From an uncultured Eubacteriales bacterium (GTDB lineage: Bacteria > Bacillota > Clostridia > Oscillospirales > CAG-272), in the NCBI GenBank assembly GCA_934432725.1, contig CAKRZE010000003.1, positions 101,803 through 165,802 on the forward strand: a DNA stretch of 64,000 nt, given 5' to 3'. Shown one piece after another: positions 35,949 through 44,859 of this stretch (the stretch's first letter is position 1; each line of letters opens with the position of its first letter). The translations under genes and the position numbers were made by a program. The notes below the pieces were generated by a model that saw nothing but the letters and a program-made list of their open reading frames with translations, ran no database searches and was not told where the DNA came from.

Positions 35949-37062
35949 GGCGCAAAAGAACAGGGAGCCGCTTTTCCGCGTGGTAAAGCGTGAGGATGTC
36001 AGCTCCGGAAAGGCGATTCTGATCCGGGTGATCGCGGTGCTTGCGGCGCTGCTTGTCAACGGAATTTTCATTCTGTGCACCACCGGAGTGGACCCCATTT
36101 CCGCATATCTGAAGATGCTGGAGGGCGCCTTCGGCAATAAGATATATCTTTGGGCAACGGTGAACGCAACAATGAAGCTGCTTTGCATCTCCGTGGCGCT
36201 TTCTCTGGCGTTCAAGATGAAATTCTGGAATTGCGGCGGAGAAGGTCAGGTTTTGGTCGGAGCGCTTGCTGCGGCGTTTGTTATGGCAAAATTCGGGGAG
36301 AGCGTACCGAGCCCGGTGCTGTTCTTACTGATGTTTCTGGCAGCGGCGGTGCTCGGCGGCATCTGGGGTTTGATCCCGGCAGTGTTCAAGGCACAGTGGA
36401 ACACCAACGAAACGCTGTTTACCCTGATGATGAACTATGTGGCAATCCAGCTGGTGAGCTATACCTATAACATCTGGCGCGGACAGGCATCCGGACTCGG
36501 AAAGCTGAATAAGACCACGCATGCCGGCTGGTTCCCGGAAATTATGGGGCAGAGAGCTTTTCTGAATGTGATTTTTGTTCTTCTGATTACGGTGATCGTT
36601 TATTTCTATCTGAAATATTCCAAGCAGGGGTATGAGATATCGGTGGTCGGAGGCTCTCAGAATACGGCGCGGTATGCGGGTATCAATGTAAAAAAGGTAA
36701 TCATCCGCACCATGGCACTGTCCGGAATGCTGTGCGGCATCTGCGGATTTCTGACGGTTGCCGGCAACGACCAGACGATCAGTACCGGTACGGCGGGCGG
36801 CTATGGCTTTACTGCGATTATCGTTGCATGGCTGTCAAAGTTCAATGCCTTTTATATGCTCGGCGTTTCCCTCTTTATCGTTTTTCTCGAAAAGGGTACC
36901 GCGCTGATTGCGAATGATTTTTCGACCTTCAGCGCAAGCGCTTCCGCTATCGTGACCGGCGTCATTCTTTTCTTCGTCATCGGCTCCGAGTTCTTTATGA
37001 GTTATAGGCTGGTGTTCCGCAAGAAAAACGCAAAGGGAGGAAAACAGGAATGGACAGCTTGA
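35941..37062 (+). CDS. Nucleoside ABC transporter permease 1
   Basis: A 373-aa membrane protein of the BPD_transp_2 family (compare YufP), with about nine or ten helices after a charged N-terminal 25 residues. The cytoplasmic motif NTARYAGINVKKVIIR near residue 240 is the ATPase-contact loop of this family. It overlaps the ATPase gene upstream and the second permease gene downstream (13 nt), so the three are translationally coupled. Confidence 0.92.
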   Translation: MTEAQKNREPLFRVVKREDVSSGKAILIRVIAVLAALLVNGIFILCTTGVDPISAYLKMLEGAFGNKIYLWATVNATMKLLCISVALSLAFKMKFWNCGGEGQVLVGALAAAFVMAKFGESVPSPVLFLLMFLAAAVLGGIWGLIPAVFKAQWNTNETLFTLMMNYVAIQLVSYTYNIWRGQASGLGKLNKTTHAGWFPEIMGQRAFLNVIFVLLITVIVYFYLKYSKQGYEISVVGGSQNTARYAGINVKKVIIRTMALSGMLCGICGFLTVAGNDQTISTGTAGGYGFTAIIVAWLSKFNAFYMLGVSLFIVFLEKGTALIANDFSTFSASASAIVTGVILFFVIGSEFFMSYRLVFRKKNAKGGKQEWTA

Positions 37063-38042
37063 TTGCATGGATTACAAGAGCGGTTATTTTCGGCTCTGTT
37101 ATGATGTTCGGCTCCATGGGAGAGATTCTGACCGAAAAGGTCGGGCATCTGAACCTCGGAACGCCCGGTATTATGGCGATCGGCGGCGGGACCGGTTTCA
37201 TCGCGGCGTTCTGCTATGAAAACGGCAACCCGAATCCGAATCCGGTGGTTTCGCTGCTTTTGATCTTCCTGTGCAGCTTTGCGGCGTCTGCGCTTGCCGG
37301 GCTGATTTACAGCTTTCTTACGGTTTCGCTGGGCGCAAACCAGAACGTGACCGGTCTGACTCTGACGATTTTTGGGGTCGGAGCCGCAAAATTCTTCTGT
37401 GCCTATGTGATTCCCGTCGGGAAGGTTACGATCAAGGCAACCTACGCAAATTCACTGTTTTCAACGGCAATATTTCCGTTCTACAGAAAGCTCGGCGCAT
37501 TCGGAGAGATTTTTCTGTCCTATGGATTTATGATGTATCTTGCGATTCTTTTGTCGATTCTGATTACGCTGTTTCTGAACAAAACGCGTGTCGGTCTGAA
37601 TCTGCGTGCGGTCGGGGAAAGCCCCGCAACCGCTGACGCAGCAGGCATTAACGTCAGGAAGTATAAATATCTTGCCACCTGCATCGGGTCCGGCATTACG
37701 GGACTCGGCGGAGTCTATTATGTTCTGGATTACAACAACGGCTCATGGTCCACGGCTGCTGCCGAATCCATTGAGAGCCTTGGCTGGCTTGCGGTTGCGC
37801 TTGTTATTTTTGCGACATGGAAGAGTGTCAACCTGATCTGGGGCTCCTGCCTGTTCGGACTGTGCTACTGGTCCTATCAGTATCTCGGCGGTCTGATCGG
37901 CGTTCAGCTGAATACGGATCTGACCGGAATGCTTCCGTATCTTGTGACGATTATCGTGCTGATTGCAGTCAGCTCGCGGAAGAAAAAGGAGAACCAGCCT
38001 CCGGAAAGTCTGGGATTGCCGTACTTCCGGGAAGACCGGTGA
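37050..38042 (+). CDS. Nucleoside ABC transporter permease 2
   Basis: A 330-aa BPD_transp_2 membrane protein (compare YufQ) with about nine helices. Family blocks include GSMGEILTEKVGHLNLG near the N-terminus and LRAVGESPATADAAGINVRK in the coupling loop. It is the last gene of the transporter operon; a strong terminator lies 40 bp past the stop. With xpt and the riboswitch upstream it forms a purine uptake and salvage unit. Confidence 0.92.
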   Translation: MDSLIAWITRAVIFGSVMMFGSMGEILTEKVGHLNLGTPGIMAIGGGTGFIAAFCYENGNPNPNPVVSLLLIFLCSFAASALAGLIYSFLTVSLGANQNVTGLTLTIFGVGAAKFFCAYVIPVGKVTIKATYANSLFSTAIFPFYRKLGAFGEIFLSYGFMMYLAILLSILITLFLNKTRVGLNLRAVGESPATADAAGINVRKYKYLATCIGSGITGLGGVYYVLDYNNGSWSTAAAESIESLGWLAVALVIFATWKSVNLIWGSCLFGLCYWSYQYLGGLIGVQLNTDLTGMLPYLVTIIVLIAVSSRKKKENQPPESLGLPYFREDR

Positions 38043-38082
38043 CGCGCGGCGTTCTGGGTTTCACGGTAACAAAATAAGCCTG

Positions 38083-38120
38083 CGCCCCGAGAGCCGACAT
38101 GCTTTCGGGGCGCGTTTTTG
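38083..38120 (+). terminator. Terminator of the nucleoside transporter operon
   Basis: Stem GCGCCCCGA(G)AGC with GCTTTCGGGGCGC around a short loop (38083-38114) followed by GTTTTT. Confidence 0.85.
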
Positions 38121-38130
38121 TATAATGAAA

Positions 38131-38475
38131 ACCACGCGATAGTCGCGTGGTTGGAAAGAGGTTAACCGATGAAAAGAAATTCTTTCAAAAGTGGGGAAAC
38201 ATGAAATTCGCATACCGAAACCGCGAATTTTGGTGTAAGGGATATTATGTAGATACCGTGGGGAAGAACACAAAGGCGATAAAAGAATACATCGCAGATC
38301 AATTGAAAAAAGATCAGGGAAGTGACCGGTTGTCACTGTTCGACCCACGGGACCCATTTATGGGTGATAAGTAACAGTTGCATGGCTGGCAGGCCAATTT
38401 GAAGACGCACTTGTGCGTTGCCAGTATCGTTTAGGGCTATGCCCGAAAATGAAATACCACCCGCTATGCGGGTGG
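38131..38475 (+). mobile_element. Internally deleted IS200/IS605-type element
   Basis: The left end is a perfect 10-bp hairpin, AACCACGCGA and TCGCGTGGTT with a TAG loop (38131-38153). The right end is a hairpin CCACCCGC/GCGGGTGG with a TAT loop (38457-38475). Between them sits only the C-terminal part of a Y1 transposase. Small hairpins near both ends, one tnpA-like gene and no terminal inverted repeats fit IS200. It inserted right after the transporter terminator. The exact ends cannot be set from one copy. Confidence 0.75.
38201..38374 (+). pseudogene. tnpA: TnpA (Y1 transposase) fragment, C-terminal
   Basis: 57 codons matching the end of IS200-type TnpA: YRNREFWCKGYYVDTVGKN, then IKEYIADQL with the catalytic tyrosine (Tyr30 of the fragment), and the terminal DPFMGDK. 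About 90 N-terminal residues with the HUH metal motif are missing, so it cannot cleave DNA by itself. A frame reading MKRNSFKSGET upstream stops at once and may be the joined remnant of the original start. Confidence 0.85.
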
Positions 38476-39139
38476 ATTTTTATTGTTGTTTCATGAAAAG
38501 GGGAGCAAAAAAGCTTGTTTTGTGTTTTTTGCTCCCTTTGGCATTGGTCCCCGCAGTCAAGCGCTGCCGTTTTGCCGTGGGAAAAGCCGAAAAACAAAGG
38601 GACGGAGGGTAAAGACGCCCAAATCGCAGCAAAAATGCCGGAATCCTGCCGCCGCATTGTGCGGGTGGTGAGCGCTCCGACCGGCATGTTTGAGGGGCTG
38701 GTAAAAAAATCAAGTCTTTTAACCAGCCTCTTTTCAAAAAGGCTTTTGCCGTTAACATTTTCTCCGCAGCGGCGAATCCCCTGTGTGAAGGGAACCCGGG
38801 CAACGCGGGGGACTGCGTTTGCCGTGCGGTCCCTCTGCCGCGTATTTGCTCCTTCACAAGGGAGGAGAACGATAGCTGCCGCTCCATTGTGCGGCTGTGG
38901 TACCAATTTGCAAGTGCCGGGAGGCGCGGGCTGCCGGTGCTATGTTCTTTTATAAGACCGGGCAAGCCACCGGCTTTGCCGGCGGCTAGGCTGCGGCTGT
39001 CAACCCTTTGAAGCTGCGAAGACCGTTCAAAGCCGTTTGACCGGAGGAGCATCTGCGTCCGGATGCTGCCCGGACGGAAATGCGGCTGTCCTTACGGTTG
39101 GCTGCATTCTCCTGTTTTGAAAATATGACGGCAATGCGT
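38476..39139. other. Spacer with inverted repeats, 660 bp
   Basis: No supported gene. An inverted repeat GGGAGCAAAAAA/TTTTTTGCTCCC lies at 38501-38536 and an IS-end-like hairpin GCCACCGGC/GCCGGCGGC (one mismatch) at 38966-38986. The stretch may be decayed mobile-element DNA; this is inference. Confidence 0.45.
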
Positions 39140-41284
39140 TCAGAAAATGCGCGGCGGCGTGTCGCAGTATTCGGCTTCAAAGGCGCAGCATTGCCCCAAC
39201 CCGGTCATGGCAGGCAGCATATGCAGTCCGTATTTCAGATAGCAGTACAGCGGTACTGCGGAATGCTTCGTGCCGGGATCGGCGTATTCCCGTTCCAAGG
39301 TCGATTTGGGGCGGGTATCGGTGGTATTCCGGTCTGCACCTCCAAAACAGCCCCAGTTTTTCCGGATGTCGGAAAATACGGCTTTTCCGTACTTGTCGGA
39401 TCGGTTCAACAGCGCTTCGTATTTGAAAATCCGATTGACCGGCGTGATCGGCAGGAGCGGCGACTGCGGTTCTGTGAGCTGTCGGATGACCGCGGCAAGG
39501 CGCTCCGCCTGTGCGGCGCCGGCGCAGAGAATCAGCGAATTGGTCAGCTCACAGAAATGAGAGAGCCTGTTTTCTTCATCCAGACAGGTTGCATAGCAAA
39601 GCGCACCCGTGTCCCAAAAATGCTCCTCTATGGCGCGGTTCAGGGACAGATGCAGCGCTTCATAGCGCTCTGCCGCCCCGCTGTCCTGTTCCGGCACCAT
39701 CAGCATGATGTCATGGAGCGCATGCAGCCCGGCGGACAGGATCGCGTTCAGCGGAGCATCATAGACGATCCGTCCGTCAGCGGGTGCTTCCGTGCCGGAT
39801 AAGCCGCTTTGCCATTCGTAAAAATTCCGAAATCGGGTTTCCGGAAAGCGCGGAATCAGTCCGCAGTCCGGATCAATCCGGCAGAGAAACGCCTCGGCGA
39901 TCTGGGTCAGCGTGGGCAGAAGCGCTTTTGTACCGACGGTATCTCCGGAATAGCTCAGGTACTCATGCACCTGAAGCAGGTATACCGCCGAGAAAAACGG
40001 CACAGTCCGCTCGTCCGAACCGAATGATAGAAGACCGTCTTCTCCGATCGACTGTGCAAGACAGGCAAGCGCGGAATAGGCGGGTGCGAAGCTGTGGAAG
40101 GCGAGATATCCGCATAGCAGCCGCACCCTTAGATTAAGCGGAGAGGCGGGATAGCTTTGACAGACCGGCGGTTCGCAGTACGGGGGCATGCACAGCCGTA
40201 AGGAGCGCAGACATTTGTCGTAGATCCGGTTATGCAGCGGGTCTTCGCAGCGGAATAAAACGGCTCTTTCGATCGGATAGAGTGTTTCACGGATTCCGGC
40301 ATAGTACAGAAGTGCCTGCTTGGCGTAAATGTGGACTTCCAGATAGCGCAAGCCCGTGCGAAGAAAGGGATGCGTGAGAGAATGGCGCCCCGGCGCTCCG
40401 ATGCAGGAGACACAGAAGCTGCGGTTTTCCGCACAGACATCAATTCTGCCGTTTATCAGGCTGTCGCCCCATCCAATGAGAATCTCTGTTTCTTTGGAAA
40501 GTGCAAGCTCCAGTGTGAGGATTCCGACGGAATCTTTTCCCAGATCAAGCAGAAGACAGATGCCGTCTCCCTCGGCAGAGGAGAGCGGGAGTCCGCACCG
40601 GGAGGGCAGGCAGATGTCCGAACCCATCCGGCTCAGACAGAGATCGGAGCCGTTCATTCTTGCGCCGGTCCCCTCATGCTCCGTGTCCGTGAAGCTTCCC
40701 GTAAACAGGACCCGGCAGGGAACAGGTTCTGAAGCGGAGAGTCTTTTGACGGGGTTTGGGATAAAATCCGGCTCCTGCCCGGCGGGAACTGCGCAGAAAG
40801 GGACGGGCGGCAAAGCACGCGCACCCGCATCGGACTCCCGGAACAGGAAGGGAAATCCGTGCTGTTTACCGGGAATGCCTCCCGGCTCCCGCTCCGGATA
40901 AAGCCGCAGAACAGAAGTCTCCGTGCCGGCAAGGATGGAGCCGCCGTTTCGGAACAGCTCATAGATGACGCAGGGATCCGCGTGACAGCGAGGCAATTTC
41001 TTTTCGGGAAAGCAGAGGACAAGCCGGATACGGTGCTTGCCCTCCGAAAAAAAGGGCGTGAGGTCACAGGTGTCATATGCCATGGCATCCGCCGGATTCC
41101 GAAGCTGTCCGAATGCGGCGAGTTTTTCGTTGATGTATACGGCATAGCTGCCGGAAACGGCGATGTAAAAAAGATATTGCCCGCCCGCCTCCGGCGTGTC
41201 ATATACCGCTTCGGCAGTCAGGTATCCGGTTTCTGCGTCTGCTTCCTGAATGCGGAGCAGGGAGGCGTTCTTGAAAGGCTTCAT
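39140..41284 (-). CDS. GH78-like (alpha-L-rhamnosidase-related) protein
   Basis: A 714-aa protein with the order of a GH78 rhamnosidase: N-terminal beta domains, then an (alpha/alpha)6 barrel from about residue 340 beginning RETLYPIERAVLFRCEDPLHN, and a C-terminal segment with TLEREYADPG..KHSAVPLYCYL. The usual acid-rich DCPxRE..GW.GD segment after the first barrel helix is not seen; the same place reads YCEPPVCQSYPASPLNLRV. It may be an inactive or divergent member. No signal peptide, so cytosolic. AAAGGA lies about 13 nt before the ATG. A role beside rhaD in rhamnoside use is possible but unproven. Confidence 0.65.
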   Translation of the reverse strand: MKPFKNASLLRIQEADAETGYLTAEAVYDTPEAGGQYLFYIAVSGSYAVYINEKLAAFGQLRNPADAMAYDTCDLTPFFSEGKHRIRLVLCFPEKKLPRCHADPCVIYELFRNGGSILAGTETSVLRLYPEREPGGIPGKQHGFPFLFRESDAGARALPPVPFCAVPAGQEPDFIPNPVKRLSASEPVPCRVLFTGSFTDTEHEGTGARMNGSDLCLSRMGSDICLPSRCGLPLSSAEGDGICLLLDLGKDSVGILTLELALSKETEILIGWGDSLINGRIDVCAENRSFCVSCIGAPGRHSLTHPFLRTGLRYLEVHIYAKQALLYYAGIRETLYPIERAVLFRCEDPLHNRIYDKCLRSLRLCMPPYCEPPVCQSYPASPLNLRVRLLCGYLAFHSFAPAYSALACLAQSIGEDGLLSFGSDERTVPFFSAVYLLQVHEYLSYSGDTVGTKALLPTLTQIAEAFLCRIDPDCGLIPRFPETRFRNFYEWQSGLSGTEAPADGRIVYDAPLNAILSAGLHALHDIMLMVPEQDSGAAERYEALHLSLNRAIEEHFWDTGALCYATCLDEENRLSHFCELTNSLILCAGAAQAERLAAVIRQLTEPQSPLLPITPVNRIFKYEALLNRSDKYGKAVFSDIRKNWGCFGGADRNTTDTRPKSTLEREYADPGTKHSAVPLYCYLKYGLHMLPAMTGLGQCCAFEAEYCDTPPRIF

Positions 41285-41389
41285 GATCAGAGTTCAGTCC
41301 TTTGAAAGCCGCAGAGAGCTGCGGCGGGAATCGGTGAATGATTTTGCCGCGCTGCGGCGGCGGTGTTCCGGGCATTGCTCAGAAAAGAA

Positions 41390-41419
41390 CTGCCGCGGAG
41401 AGGATCGGCTCCGCAGCAG
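41390..41419 (-). terminator. Terminator of the NahK-type operon
   Basis: Arms CTGCCGCGGAG (41390-41400) and CTCCGCAGCAG (41409-41419) form an 11-bp stem with one mismatch. On the minus strand TTCTTTTC follows. Confidence 0.7.
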
Positions 41420-41507
41420 TTCATTTGAGATTTGCATTTTTTCGATATGCCGCTGTTCCGCGGCATAAACTAGCGGCGGTGCGGAAATGGAGCCGATTTT
41501 CATCCGC

Positions 41508-42605
41508 TTACCGGACACAGCTCTCCGTAATTTCCTGCATCCTTGCCAGCTTGTTTTCCATATCCGCAACCAGCTTGAACTGCGTGCGGCAGCGGTCAAG
41601 ATTGTGCTGCGGACGGGAAATCCTGAAATAGTGATCTCCCTTGAGATAATCGGTCAGAAAGCGGATGCCGCATTCCAGAGTCAGAAGGCGCGCGGCATGC
41701 GGGAACAGCTTCAGCTCCTCCGCAGTCAGCGTGCTCCGCATTTCCTCCGCATATCCTTCGGTAAATGCCCGATACAGTGTAAGATCACAGAAAACCAAAG
41801 ACAAATCCCGTTCATCCTCCGCTGCGCGGTTGGTGCCGAACCGGATGGCGTCCCCGAAGTCAAAGAGCAGGCTGCCGGGCATGACGGTATCCAGATCCAC
41901 TACGCAGAGCGCACGCCCGGTTTTCCTGTCAAACAGAACGTTGTTCAGCTTTGTGTCGTTGTGGCAGACACGCAGAGGGATTTTGCCGGAGGCGATGGCA
42001 CCGGTGATCAGTCCTGCATCCGTTTTTCTGGAAAGCGCAAAGGCGATTTCGGCGGCGGCGGTCTTTTTGCGGTCGTCTGCACCGGAAAGAAGCGCTTCCT
42101 CAAGCTGGCGGTACCGGTTTTCGGTATCATGGAAGCCGGGAATCGTCTCATGCAGCGTATCGGCGGGATAATCCGCCAGAAGGTTTGTAAAATCACCGAA
42201 CGCTGTGGCGGCGCGGCGGAAGTCCTCCGGTTCTTTTATGGTCTGATAGGTTACGGAGTCGGGGATAAAGCGGTAAACGCGGTAGGGAACCCCGTCCGGT
42301 GTGCGGAAAAAGAGCGTATTCTCTCTGGTCGGAATCACCGTCAGAGTCTCCCGCTTCGGGTCCCGTCCGGCATTCTCAAGCCTGCGGTGCAGATAAGAGG
42401 TGACGCCGGCAACGTTTTGCATCAGCCCCTCTGTATCCGGGAAGATCGTCGGATTGATGGACTGAAGAATGTAGGAGTCCTCTGTCGTCCGGATCAGGCA
42501 GGTACTGTTGATATGACCCTCCCCGAACGGCAGAGCAGATATGATTTCACCGGACAGTGCAAACTGTGCGGCAATCTGTTCGGTTTTATGAAAGAATTCC
42601 GTCAT
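41508..42605 (-). CDS. nahK: N-acetylhexosamine 1-kinase-like phosphotransferase
   Basis: A 365-aa kinase of the aminoglycoside-phosphotransferase fold. The catalytic segment CHNDTKLNNVLFD and the metal segment VVDLDTVMPGSLLFDFGD closely match NahK of bifidobacteria, which phosphorylates GlcNAc or GalNAc at C1. The product would be an activated sugar for the neighbouring nucleotidyltransferase. Its start overlaps the end of that gene by 20 nt, so the two are translationally coupled and share the promoter at 43501-43529. Substrate choice within hexosamines cannot be read from the sequence. Confidence 0.82.
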   Translation of the reverse strand: MTEFFHKTEQIAAQFALSGEIISALPFGEGHINSTCLIRTTEDSYILQSINPTIFPDTEGLMQNVAGVTSYLHRRLENAGRDPKRETLTVIPTRENTLFFRTPDGVPYRVYRFIPDSVTYQTIKEPEDFRRAATAFGDFTNLLADYPADTLHETIPGFHDTENRYRQLEEALLSGADDRKKTAAAEIAFALSRKTDAGLITGAIASGKIPLRVCHNDTKLNNVLFDRKTGRALCVVDLDTVMPGSLLFDFGDAIRFGTNRAAEDERDLSLVFCDLTLYRAFTEGYAEEMRSTLTAEELKLFPHAARLLTLECGIRFLTDYLKGDHYFRISRPQHNLDRCRTQFKLVADMENKLARMQEITESCVR

Positions 42606-43452
42606 ATAACCCCGCGTCTGTCAGCGCGCAGAGCGCTTTTTTTACTTCTTCCTTGTCTTCACGGTAGGTCATGCCGTACCATTTATCATGGTTCGGGAAT
42701 GCCTTTACGGTCGCTTTTCCGTCCCGGATCAGATCGCCGATCAGGGTGGGGAGCAGATATTCTCCCTTCATCAGGTCGGCATTTTTCAGAAAGTCTTCGT
42801 AGCCTGCTTCCAGAATCGGGAAAATGTCCGGGGTCAGTCCCCACAGATTCATGGAAACCATGGTATCCTCCGGGAGCTTTGTCCATGTGGCTCCGCCGTC
42901 CTCCGTATATTCCAGACGGTCATTGATCTTGGTGCGCTCCACAATATTTTTCAAATAGCCGTCTTCAATTTCGCAAACGCCGCGCGCGACGGTCCCGTTC
43001 TTGCTGACGGTATTTTTCAGCATATAGCTGACCATTGAGAACTGCATTCCGGAGGCGCTGAGAAGATGCCTGTGGATATCGCAGAAGGCGTGCGAGCCAT
43101 AGTAATCGTCCGCGTTCAGCGCGACAAAATTGGTTTTGACCGTATCACGGCAGCAAAGGACAGCGTGTGCGGTTCCCCATGGCTTTTTTCTGCCCTCAGG
43201 CAGATTGTCCGTTGTCTGCATGACGTAGGAAACGTCTGTTTTTGCCTCGATTTTTTTGCCGACAAGCTCTCTGAAATCGTGCTCGATCTCTTTTTTGATG
43301 ATAAAAACGGTTTTATTGAAGCCGGCTTTTACGGCATCGTAAATGGAGTAGTCCAGAAGAACCTCTCCGTTTTTGCCCACCGGCTCCATTTGCTTCAGCC
43401 CGCCGAAGCGGCTTCCCATTCCGGCTGCCATGACGACAAGAGTAGTATCCAT
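42586..43452 (-). CDS. Sugar-1-phosphate nucleotidyltransferase
   Basis: A 288-aa nucleotidyltransferase with the family N-terminus VVMAAGMGSRFGGLKQMEPVG, which binds the NTP, and ALNADDYYG with the metal Asp. It would join a sugar 1-phosphate to UTP (or another NTP) to make a nucleotide sugar. Coupling with the NahK-like kinase suggests a salvage route from free N-acetylhexosamine to UDP-sugar that bypasses the 6-phosphate. ATG 43452 has CGGAGG 11 nt upstream and its own consensus promoter; an upstream extension has no support. Confidence 0.88.
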   Translation of the reverse strand: MDTTLVVMAAGMGSRFGGLKQMEPVGKNGEVLLDYSIYDAVKAGFNKTVFIIKKEIEHDFRELVGKKIEAKTDVSYVMQTTDNLPEGRKKPWGTAHAVLCCRDTVKTNFVALNADDYYGSHAFCDIHRHLLSASGMQFSMVSYMLKNTVSKNGTVARGVCEIEDGYLKNIVERTKINDRLEYTEDGGATWTKLPEDTMVSMNLWGLTPDIFPILEAGYEDFLKNADLMKGEYLLPTLIGDLIRDGKATVKAFPNHDKWYGMTYREDKEEVKKALCALTDAGLYDGILS

Positions 43453-43500
43453 ATTTCCGCAATCCTCCGATTTTGATGATTTCATGAAAACAACGATGGT

Positions 43501-43529
43501 ATTATACTCCGAAAATCTGCAAATGTCAA
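43501..43529 (-). promoter_or_regulatory. Promoter of nucleotidyltransferase-nahK operon
   Basis: TTGACA (43529-43524) and TATAAT (43506-43501) with a 17-nt spacer on the minus strand. Confidence 0.8.
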
Positions 43530-43586
43530 TAAAAATACAGCCCGTACCCGCATCAGCGCTGCCGTGCGGGGCGCTTTGAAAGAGGA

Positions 43587-44330
43587 TCAGACGCAGTCTT
43601 TTCCGGTCAGCAGCATGTCCGCAAGCAGCCCCGCCGCCATACGGTTCATTGCGGGGACCGGGTGGTTGATGCGGTTTGCAAGCAGCCTTGTGATGTCGGC
43701 TCCGTCGCAGAAGAGCTGTTTCCAGCGGCGGTAAATATCGCATACGGGGATCTGTTCCTCGGCGCAGACCTGTCTTGCCGTATCCACATAGGCATCCATG
43801 ACGCCGGTATTTTGCAGATTTGCGAAATTTTCTGCGATATTTTTGAAAAAGTCAGACGGATTGTCGTATGATACATAGGTACACAGCATATTGGGCGTCA
43901 TGAAGACCGTCTGAATGCCGGCTTCCCGGACGCGGGTGAAGATGCGGCGCAGCGCATTCCGGTATGCGGGGATTCCGTCCCTGCCGTGTCCGCAGTCATT
44001 CAGTCCGTAGCTGACTACCAGCAAATGCGGGTGATACGGAAAGATGTCGCGGTCCAGCCTTGCGGAACCGCCCGGCGCCGTATCGCCGCTGATTCCGGCG
44101 TTGATCAGGTTAATCTGCACCTTCGGGTAGAGATCCGCAAGCATTGCTCTCAGATGGGAGGCACAGCAGTTTGTATAATCATAGGTGGTTTCCAGCGTGG
44201 CTTCTCCCGTCTGGTAGAGTTGAAAGCAGCCCTGCGTGACGCTGTCCCCCAAAAACGCAGCGGTCGGTGCAGGCTCGGAGAAGATGGCAGCGTTCTTTTT
44301 TCGGATCGCTTTGTAAAACTCATATTCCAT
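43587..44330 (-). CDS. SGNH/GDSL-family hydrolase
   Basis: A 247-aa protein with the four SGNH blocks: FLGDSVTQG with the nucleophile Ser near residue 30, NAGISGDTA with the Gly, YGLNDCGHG with the Asn, and the late NHPVPAMN with a His. Members hydrolyse esters, often acetyl groups on sugars or short lipids. No signal peptide, so it likely acts inside the cell. ATG 44330 (MEYEF) has AAAAGGAAA upstream. Its start overlaps the end of the Nudix gene by 11 nt, so they are one operon. Confidence 0.87.
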   Translation of the reverse strand: MEYEFYKAIRKKNAAIFSEPAPTAAFLGDSVTQGCFQLYQTGEATLETTYDYTNCCASHLRAMLADLYPKVQINLINAGISGDTAPGGSARLDRDIFPYHPHLLVVSYGLNDCGHGRDGIPAYRNALRRIFTRVREAGIQTVFMTPNMLCTYVSYDNPSDFFKNIAENFANLQNTGVMDAYVDTARQVCAEEQIPVCDIYRRWKQLFCDGADITRLLANRINHPVPAMNRMAAGLLADMLLTGKDCV

Positions 44331-44859
44331 CGGTGCGGTTTCCTTTTCTTTCTGCAAGATATCGGTCTATTGTTTTTTTGCACAGAAGATAGCTTTGAAA
44401 AACGGATTCCATCAGCAGGTGTCCGGCGCGGGCTGCACACAGCTCCTCCGGCGTGACGAAGCGCGCATCGCAGACCTCTTCTTTTTGCAGACAAAGCTGC
44501 TCCCTGCCGATTTCCGTCATGACAAGGTATTCGTCATAAAATTGATGGGGACCCACATGTGTTCTGAGATAAGTCAGGTCATGCTCTCCGACAAGGATAC
44601 TGGTCTCCTCCGCAAGCTCCCGCACGGCGCCTCTGCGGCTGGTTTCCCCCGCCTGCACCGAGCCGCCGGTAAACTCCCACATGTTGCCGAACCGCTTGTT
44701 CGGGTGGCGTTTTGTGATCAGGATCCTTCCGTCCGAGGGGCGGACGGTGATAATCTGTACAATAACGTGATATTCACCGTCGTTGAGGGGCTTTCCGCGT
44801 TCTGCGGTTCTGTGAAGCGGGATGCGTTCTGCCGAGTAAATATCCCATAGCTCTGCCAT
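44320..44859 (-). CDS. Nudix hydrolase
   Basis: A 179-aa Nudix protein. The box reads GGSVQAGETSRRGAVRELAE followed by ETSI, matching Gx5Ex7REuxEExGu except that Ser replaces the last Gly. The N-terminus (ERIPLHRTAERGKPLNDGEY) resembles isopentenyl-diphosphate-isomerase-like Nudix proteins, but a diphosphate clean-up role is as likely. ATG 44859 has GGAGAG upstream. The promoter is 280 nt farther up. The SGNH gene overlaps its end. Confidence 0.88.
   Translation of the reverse strand: MAELWDIYSAERIPLHRTAERGKPLNDGEYHVIVQIITVRPSDGRILITKRHPNKRFGNMWEFTGGSVQAGETSRRGAVRELAEETSILVGEHDLTYLRTHVGPHQFYDEYLVMTEIGREQLCLQKEEVCDARFVTPEELCAARAGHLLMESVFQSYLLCKKTIDRYLAERKGNRTDGI

Noticed and set aside
34258..36215. 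Long minus-strand frame opposite the ABC ATPase gene
   Set aside because: Antisense shadow of a gene with complete ABC motifs.
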